Positions 33,375 through 34,042 of a DNA stretch of 34,042 nt are shown piece after piece; positions within the stretch are counted from its first letter, which is position 1, and each line of letters starts with the position of its first letter. The stretch covers positions 1 to 34,042 of the forward strand of contig JAILAO010000084.1 in the NCBI GenBank assembly GCA_024681565.1, in the 5' to 3' direction. Made by a program: the position numbers and the translations under genes. Source of the stretch: Bacteroidales bacterium (lineage in GTDB: Bacteria; Bacteroidota; Bacteroidia; Bacteroidales; UBA932). The notes under the pieces were generated by a model. It was not told where the DNA came from. It searched no databases and worked only from the letters and a program-made list of their open reading frames with translations.

Positions 33375-34042
33375 TTATTTGATTGAATCTTCTACTTCAT
33401 ATTTCCAGCGGGCGTAGGCATCCTCCAGCGGCTGTTTCCAGGCACTTTCCGGTTCGATGACGTCCAGGCGGGTCAGGGAGGAGAAAGCCTCGGGAGCCGA
33501 TTTGTAGATCCCTGCGCCGAGCGCGGCGCCGCGGGCGGCGCCCAGCGATCCGTCCGTATCATACAGCTCGATCTGTGCATCGCAGAGCGTGGCAAGGGTA
33601 GAGCGGAAGAGCGGACTGAGGAACATGTTGGCCTTGCCGGCGTGGATCACATCCGGCTTCAGGCCAAGGCCCTTCATGATATCGATACCGTAACGGAAGG
33701 AGAACGCGATCCCCTCCTGGATCGCACGCAGGATGTGTGAACGGTTGTGACGGACCAGGTCGATGCCGGCCAGACGTGCATAGGTGCTCCTGTTGGAGAG
33801 GACACGCTCGGCACCGTTGCCGAAGGGAAGCACCAGCATGCCGTCGGAACCGGCCGGAGCCGATGCCGCCAGTTCGTTCATCTGCGGATAGGACAGGTCC
33901 GGGCAGAAATTGCGGTGGGCCCAGGCGTTCATGATACCGGTGCCGTTGATGCAGAGCAGCACGCCCAGACGCGGCTCCGTGGCGGAGGCGTGACCGACGT
34001 TCCGAAAGCGGACCCGCAGTCGCGGGTCAATACCTTCCTGCA
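33375..34042 (-). CDS. xylB: Xylulokinase (partial, N-terminus beyond right edge)
   Basis: The last 222 codons of an FGGY-family kinase, open to the right edge. The visible part is the C-terminal ATPase-fold domain, with VLLCINGTGIMNAWAHRNF, the GSDGMLVLPFGNGAERVL loop, LKPDVIHAGKANMFLSPLFRSTLATL and the conserved DTDGSLGAARGAALGAG. The product phosphorylates D-xylulose to D-xylulose 5-phosphate for the pentose phosphate pathway. Assignment to xylulokinase over other FGGY kinases rests on the direct linkage to xylA and xylE. The N-terminal sugar-binding domain was not seen. Confidence 0.93.
   Translation of the reverse strand, partial: QEGIDPRLRVRFRNVGHASATEPRLGVLLCINGTGIMNAWAHRNFCPDLSYPQMNELAASAPAGSDGMLVLPFGNGAERVLSNRSTYARLAGIDLVRHNRSHILRAIQEGIAFSFRYGIDIMKGLGLKPDVIHAGKANMFLSPLFRSTLATLCDAQIELYDTDGSLGAARGAALGAGIYKSAPEAFSSLTRLDVIEPESAWKQPLEDAYARWKYEVEDSIK

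Noticed and set aside
1..34042. Mobile element, defence island, CRISPR array or secondary-metabolite cluster
   Set aside because: No transposase, integrase, repeat-spacer pattern, restriction or toxin genes, or biosynthetic megasynthase domains were seen. Coding style and GC content look uniform throughout.

Overview
This window is a high-GC, almost fully coding stretch of a Bacteroidetes chromosome, most likely Bacteroidales. The evidence is the repeated Bacteroidetes-type -7 promoter box (TAnnTTTG) in front of genes on both strands, the gene families present (a long TPR protein paired with an outer-membrane barrel, a bactofilin beside a SecA of about 1,090 residues, Bacteroidales-type xylose isomerase and phosphohexomutase), and the lack of strong Shine-Dalgarno sequences. 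Genus cannot be read from the sequence. No tRNA, rRNA, CRISPR array, insertion sequence, phage or toxin-antitoxin gene was found, and no gene-free gap exceeds about 140 bases.

Layout. 1-7823 (minus): an alpha-oxoamine synthase cut by the left edge, gyrB, an outer-membrane beta-barrel protein and a large periplasmic TPR protein. 7906-9215 (plus): an FtsE-type ATPase overlapping endonuclease III. 9225-11365 (minus): a small protein with an EF-hand-like loop, and a phosphoglucomutase/phosphomannomutase. 11463-12605 (plus): a THUMP-like methyltransferase. 12598-19426 (minus): a CE1-type esterase, then, reading upstream, a DPP IV-like peptidase, a RecD-like helicase, TrkH and a HAMP-containing membrane sensor. 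The last four are chained by ATGA start/stop overlaps. 19505-22484 (plus): a ROK regulator and a Uup-type ABC-F ATPase. 22496-24151 (minus): glnS. 24225-25103 (plus): yicC. 25109-28915 (minus): a bactofilin and secA. 29015-30469 (minus): a PreA-like dihydropyrimidine dehydrogenase with an extra N-terminal iron-sulfur domain. 30561-34042 (minus): xylE, xylA and the 3' part of xylB.

How the genes work together. The clearest pathway is D-xylose use: proton-coupled uptake (XylE), isomerisation to xylulose (XylA) and phosphorylation (XylB), co-directional, with the xylA stop overlapping the xylE start. The secreted CE1-like esterase and the ROK regulator would suit plant-polysaccharide use, but nothing in the sequence ties them to the xyl genes. 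Most other genes are housekeeping: replication topology, base-excision repair, translation, secretion and sugar-phosphate metabolism.

The window holds no obvious new defence or mobile system. The less ordinary features are the HAMP sensor/TrkH/helicase/peptidase chain, the TPR/barrel pair, the PreA N-terminal fusion, a hairpin in the secA leader whose base-pairing fits the transcribed strand, divergent promoters packed into shared elements, and a possibly leaderless methyltransferase mRNA. For gyrB, the 9225-9680 gene, the methyltransferase, the esterase and the DPP IV-like peptidase I chose starts downstream of the longest open frame, for the reasons given in each entry.
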